A stretch of 64,000 nucleotides of DNA, from assembly GCA_965649825.1 (NCBI GenBank), contig OZ287698.1:1488001-1552000 (forward strand), in the 5' to 3' direction. Source of the stretch: Penicillus capitatus (taxonomy: Eukaryota; Chlorophyta). Every line of letters begins with the position of its first letter. Within the stretch, counting starts at the first letter, position 1. Made by a program: the position numbers and the translations under genes. The notes below the pieces were generated by a model that searched no databases, was not told where the DNA came from, and saw only the letters and a program-made list of their open reading frames with translations. Positions 60,088 through 64,000 of the stretch are shown here, piece by piece.

Positions 60088-60510
60088 TTAGACGAGTAGC
60101 AGAGCGCGTTCATTTGTGTCATCTTCCCGATTTTCGTCAGCAGAGAGTGCGTTGCAATAAGTTGTCGCCAGATGGACGATGTGCAGCAGGAAAGGGAGGG
60201 CGATGAGAGTCGAAATGAGCAAAATGGCACCACCCTCGAAGTCAACCTCTTCGGCATGACAAAAACCACTGGAAAAAGGATCCTCTGGTGCGGCCGTCGG
60301 CACACAGTAGCAATGATGGGCTGGGCATTCGTCTAGAGTGGAGTGTTGGCAGGTCCAGTGTGCATCACGACGACAGATATGGCTTGATCTTGTAAGCAGC
60401 GCCAGTGCGGTGCCCCAGCTTAGGAAGGTCAGTGTGAGCTGTGCGGCACTCGCCAGAAAATCGGCACAGTAACTCGGCTTAGGCGAAGTCTGTTGCTGTT
60501 GCTGATACAT
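60088..60510 (-). CDS. Small membrane protein with cysteine-rich loop
   Basis: About 140 residues (MYQQQQQTSPKPSYCADFLA...), with two predicted membrane helices (FLASAAQLTLTFLSWGTALALL and LLISTLIALPFLLHIVHLA) separated by a cysteine/histidine-rich loop (CRRDAHWTCQHSTLDECPAH, HCYCVP). The loop suggests a metal-binding or disulfide-bonded lumenal part. It is not a recognised family; spacing of cysteines does not match tetraspanins. It may have an additional upstream exon. Starts from an ATG at 60510. Confidence 0.5.
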   Translation of the reverse strand: MYQQQQQTSPKPSYCADFLASAAQLTLTFLSWGTALALLTRSSHICRRDAHWTCQHSTLDECPAHHCYCVPTAAPEDPFSSGFCHAEEVDFEGGAILLISTLIALPFLLHIVHLATTYCNALSADENREDDTNERALLLV

Positions 60511-60660
60511 TCGCCACTCGATTGCGACCACGGACACTTACGATAACTCTGTGCTGACCGAAGAAAACGTAGCAGACGATATAAATGTTCGGCACTCCGA
60601 GGTTACCGACGCTTTTGACGATGGAAGGAAGGTGAAAAGCGCCGCGGCAACTTCAATTTC

Positions 60661-62637
60661 GATGCACTTCGAATTCCGTCTCGGTTACAGGAAAAGAGAC
60701 AACGAAGAGCTTGGGTTTGACCTCAATGCTGACGCTTATCTCTCTCGGACACGACGGAGACTCGCAGGATCCTGTGGTCGTCGTTTCTTCTCAAACGAAT
60801 CATTCCACCCATGCTCCGAAGTCATGCGGTCTAACCTCTACGCAGCATGACGGTTTTCTAGGCGGCGGAGGAGTTTCAGAGATGTCAGACGTTGCTGCAG
60901 AATCTAAAGAGAGATATAACGCAGAGCCTAGACGAAATACCCACGACTGAATCGGCCGTCAAGATATGCAATCCTTCTCATCGTGGATACCGTCCCCTGC
61001 CAGTGGTATACTTGGCGATCGAGAAGTATCTGCAGAAGAAGAGTGGGAAAGAGATGCGCAAGATATATACAGCACTGTCTAAGGTTGAGCTTCTGTGATG
61101 ATGGCACTGTCTCGCAGCTGTGTGTAGGAAGATCATACATTCTTCTTGAGCTGTTTGGGCGACAGGCAGCTCGATATTGGCGAGGTCGAACGATTTCGAC
61201 GCCTGACTTCTCCGGTATTGCAGGAGCAGATGGCCTATCATTTCTTTCAGCAGTTTAAGATGATCAAAGACCCGATGCGTCTGGGTCTGTACGAAAAGCG
61301 ACATCCAGCAGTGCTCCGAGCTGTCGATGCGTGGACAGAAGAAGAGACGTCACGGATCTATGCTCTGCCCCAGTTCTTCGGTCAAGTGATGGACATTCGA
61401 GTGTGTCCATCGACAAGCCCCACCTGGACATGGATATCTGAAACACCGTTCACAAATTGCGTGGCAGAAATGCAAGCAGATACACATTGGGCGGATTCGG
61501 ATTTTGTCGATGATGGCGAGATCATGGACAAGAATGTTCCATACCAAAGAGAAGAGATGCATCAGGCCGATGTCGTGATACCAGAAGAGGCTCTCCTCTG
61601 TTTTCTCACACTGAGCACAGATGCCAAAGACAAATCGTTTGCGCTTCCGGTGGAGATTGAAGTCCAGAATGGTCGCCGGCAATTTCGCTTCAGCGAGCCT
61701 TTGCCGAAGAGAGAACTGGATCTGCGGCAGAAACACCGTCTGTTTTTTGAGCACGTGTTCATAAAGCGATCGAGATGCTCCTTGGATGATCCAATGTCGG
61801 CCTGTACCTGCACAACTGAGTGGACGTTTGGAGATGTCTCTGTTCTGGTGCAGAGAAGAGAGCATCTAAAAGTGACGAGCTCCTCTGTCTCTCGCTCTGT
61901 TCCGGCCAAACTTTACGTCAAAGTGGAGTACATGAGTGATCTCTATCCAGGACAGGCGGAGACAAAACACGAGGTCTTCACGTCTGAAGAGCTCGCGGAA
62001 TACTGGCTGGCACTGTTTCTTCGGAGAAATGCCCAAATCCATGTCCGTGACTGTTAGACATCAAGGGCATCCATGCACGACAGTAGCGTGTGTGCTTAGA
62101 TAGCACACGTTGGGTTGAGAGAGGGAAGGGTGCTGAAGCATACAGCCTTTTCCGCTTGTGATGATGTTCTGCATGTGCTGCCATCTTTTATCCAGTTCAA
62201 GGTAAGAAGCAGCGCCGTCTGATGTGACGTGCTGAACGAGAGTGTGGTAGCCTTGCTCTCTCGGCTCTGTGTTGGATGCTGTGCTTCGTGGGTTGCAAGA
62301 TCAACCCGCCGGAATGTACCTTCTGACGCATCCAACGTCGGGAAATGCACTTCGTTGTTTGCGAGCCGTGGAGGAGAAGACAGAAGCTGTCTTCGATCTG
62401 TATGCAGAGTACAAAGAGAGTGGAAAGACATGCCTGTCCAGGATCCCCTATGTGGCGCAGGAATGGGCATTTGCGCCGTCGCCAACACAGAGTCGGCGGA
62501 TTCCTCACACTTTTCCCTTTTCTCCTCATTCGAAGCGTTAGAACGGATGGGATCTCTTTGCACAGGCACGCATCGCAGAGGCGTTTCACAAAATGAGAAG
62601 ACACCATGATTGGTGCCTTCTATTCAAATCCTGTTAA
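60661..62637 (+). CDS. Long unrecognised protein, multi-exon
   Basis: Six exons whose joins are consistent with GT-AG introns and frame: a first exon from ATG 60661 (MHFEFRLGYRKRDNEELG) to CSE, then AAEEFQRCQTLLQNLKRDIT, then EDHTFFLSCLGDRQLDIGEV with a long exon of about 290 residues, then IAHVGLREGRVLKHTAFSAC, then PCSLGSVLDAVLRGLQDQPA, and a last exon ARIAEAFHKMRRHHDWCLLF to 62637. About 560 residues. There is no domain I recognise and no signal peptide or membrane segment. The protein is acidic, with YHFFQQFKMIKDPMRLGLYE and YALPQFFGQVMDIRV as landmarks for a search. The intron before PCSLG carries GATGTGAC at 62221. A good candidate for a lineage-restricted or highly diverged gene. Confidence 0.6.
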
Positions 62638-62744
62638 CAAACGCTTTTCTCCGTACTTTGGAAATGGACTCTCGTATCCTTCTAGGTGCTCCAAAGCTGC
62701 ACCGTAGTCCTCTGTGCGCATGAACCTCCAAAATCTGTCCCCTG

Positions 62745-63959
62745 TTATGAGACATGACGTCCTCCTGTGCTTGGAATCCTTATCTGTGAGATTTTACCTG
62801 TAAGGGAGACGCCAGTCCATTGTCTGAAGTGATCTCTGTATCCATCAAAACGCTGATCCAAATCTGCGACCGCAAAATAGTTAATTGGAAACTGTGTCAT
62901 CAACAGCAATCCTTCTGTCTGTCTCTCCAGCTCTTGTTCGATCACAAAGGCAAACGCTTGCATGGCCACATCACGAGGTTGAAGATTGTACTCTGCATAG
63001 TACTCATCTCCTACAGAGAGACAGATCATGGATGCTCCACAACAGAGAGGTATGTGCAACGTGCCTACGATGATTCGATGTGACGTTTCTTGATTGTCAT
63101 GCGAGACAAGGACGTCGAAAATGGTGCCACCGTTTGTCAAGATTTCATTTTTGAAGAAAACGGAAAACTCTGTCTCCTCTTCTTGATACATGACCTTTGC
63201 AAAACGTGTGGCCTCGTTGATGGCTTCCATTTTGGCTTTCTTCTCTGCGATCTCCTCTTCTGTCATGCTGTTCACCAGTACCAAATCGACCTGAATGCTA
63301 CAAGACTGCCATACATAGCGAACCATATGGAGTACTTGGCCAAGAGGAAGTGTATCAGGGTTTGGGATGAACTCTTCTGTGCATCCACGTTCCTTTATCT
63401 GCTGCAGCAATTCTTGCGCTCCGTCTTCAGCTGCTTGCAGTTTTGATGAGGTCACTCTATCGCTCACATCCAGTGGCTGTTGCCAAGCAGCACGTTCCAA
63501 TGCCACTAGATGTCACATCACAAATGATATGCACACAGCTAGCGAGCTCTACGTTTGTTGCCAGTAGGTGGTCCTCCCACTTCTTCGAACCAGGCATCGC
63601 GAATCTTCACCATTTCTTTCTGATCCAATTTTGTCAGATTAACACTCTTGAAGTAGTAAGCTTTGTCTGGACGACGTGTAAAGACAGTCCTCAAAGATTC
63701 CTGGAGGCTTTTTGAGAATCCAATGTACTGCAATTTTTTGTTTTGATCAAAAATGGCAAACACAGAAGCCTTTGTCGTTTCTTCGGCGTTTGTATGAATG
63801 GTTCCCTAGCACAGATGTCACATCATCTTGTCCAAAGAAATTGGGTCGGATGGATCCGCTCACCTCCTCTGTCAAAAAGCTCTCCAGTGGCAGTGGACCG
63901 AGTTTTCGAGTGTCAGCAATGCAATGGCAGATCTCCAAAGAACGATCCCTTAGGAACAT
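62745..63959 (-). CDS. GIY-YIG-like protein, plant plastid type
   Basis: Gene of three or more exons. The GIY-YIG core reads ASVFAIFDQNKKLQYIGFSK and SLQESLRTVFTRRPDKAYYF, close to plant chloroplast proteins that carry a degenerate GIY-YIG fold (VYAVYDxxxxLQYVGIS). The catalytic YIG is YIG here and the first motif is FAIF, so nuclease activity is doubtful. A second region (PDTLPLGQVLHMVRYVWQSC, EEETEFSVFFKNEILTNGGT, AEYNLQPRDVAMQAFAFVIE) is a separate domain of unknown type. Splices at 63507-63528 and about 63787-63848 are phase-consistent and both introns carry GATGTGACATCT near the acceptor. The first exon begins MFLRDRSLEICHCIADTRKL at 63959, but upstream sequence runs to the window edge, so a longer 5' part cannot be excluded. 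Confidence 0.72.
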
Positions 63960-64000
63960 TGTATTCTGCCTTCCTATCCGTCGAAAGGCCCCTCTTCTGT

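Overview
The window is nuclear DNA of a compact-genome eukaryote. Genes lie on both strands, often tens of bases apart, and most are broken by GT-AG introns of about 45-75 bp. The gene content is plant- or stramenopile-like. It includes an AtPH1-type PH protein, a TRMO with a plant-style N-terminal membrane anchor, a chloroplast-type (At3g02690 family) DMT transporter, a GIY-YIG protein resembling plant plastid proteins, a peptidyl-serine galactosyltransferase, a GH17 beta-1,3-glucanase and tandem 14-3-3 genes. I infer a protist with plastid ancestry or stramenopile affinity, alga- or oomycete-like. The species cannot be named from the sequence alone.

Layout. 0-20 kb: Yippee, mitochondrial-type NADP isocitrate dehydrogenase, a DDX51/Dbp6-like helicase, a GCK/STE20 kinase, a PH1 protein, the SGT1-like galactosyltransferase, an F-box/LRR protein head-to-head with a CW zinc-finger protein, a MATE exporter, TAPT1, two unrecognised loci, a small C2 protein, and a gene-poor stretch at 18.6-20.3 kb. 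20.3-26.6 kb: a single gene for an NLR-like STAND protein of about 2,080 residues (helical N-terminus, NACHT, long HEAT array). It contains eight near-identical 111-bp units and is the most unusual object here. 27-36 kb: TRMO, a 5'-nucleotidase-type metallophosphatase, a secreted propeller-like protein with a homopolymer frameshift, two tandem-repeat arrays and an MFS transporter. 36-47 kb: a FIRRM/FLIP-like recombination regulator (multi-exon), a small membrane protein, the DMT transporter, a second DEAD-box helicase and Rab1. 47-64 kb: a coiled-coil protein, a poorly resolved stretch, two 14-3-3 paralogues, a two-TM coiled-coil protein, GH17, a small membrane protein, a long unrecognised protein and the GIY-YIG protein.

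The genes are mostly independent housekeeping functions (RNA and ribosome processing, signalling, trafficking, transport). No operon-like pathway cluster is visible. The exceptions are the tandem 14-3-3 pair and several very tight pairs (42 bp between divergent start codons; 14 bp between MATE stop and TAPT1 start). An 8-mer, GATGTGAC, recurs far more often than chance and lies near the 3' end of several introns. Exon boundaries below were placed by reading-frame continuity and GT/AG sites, so 5' ends are less certain than domain cores.
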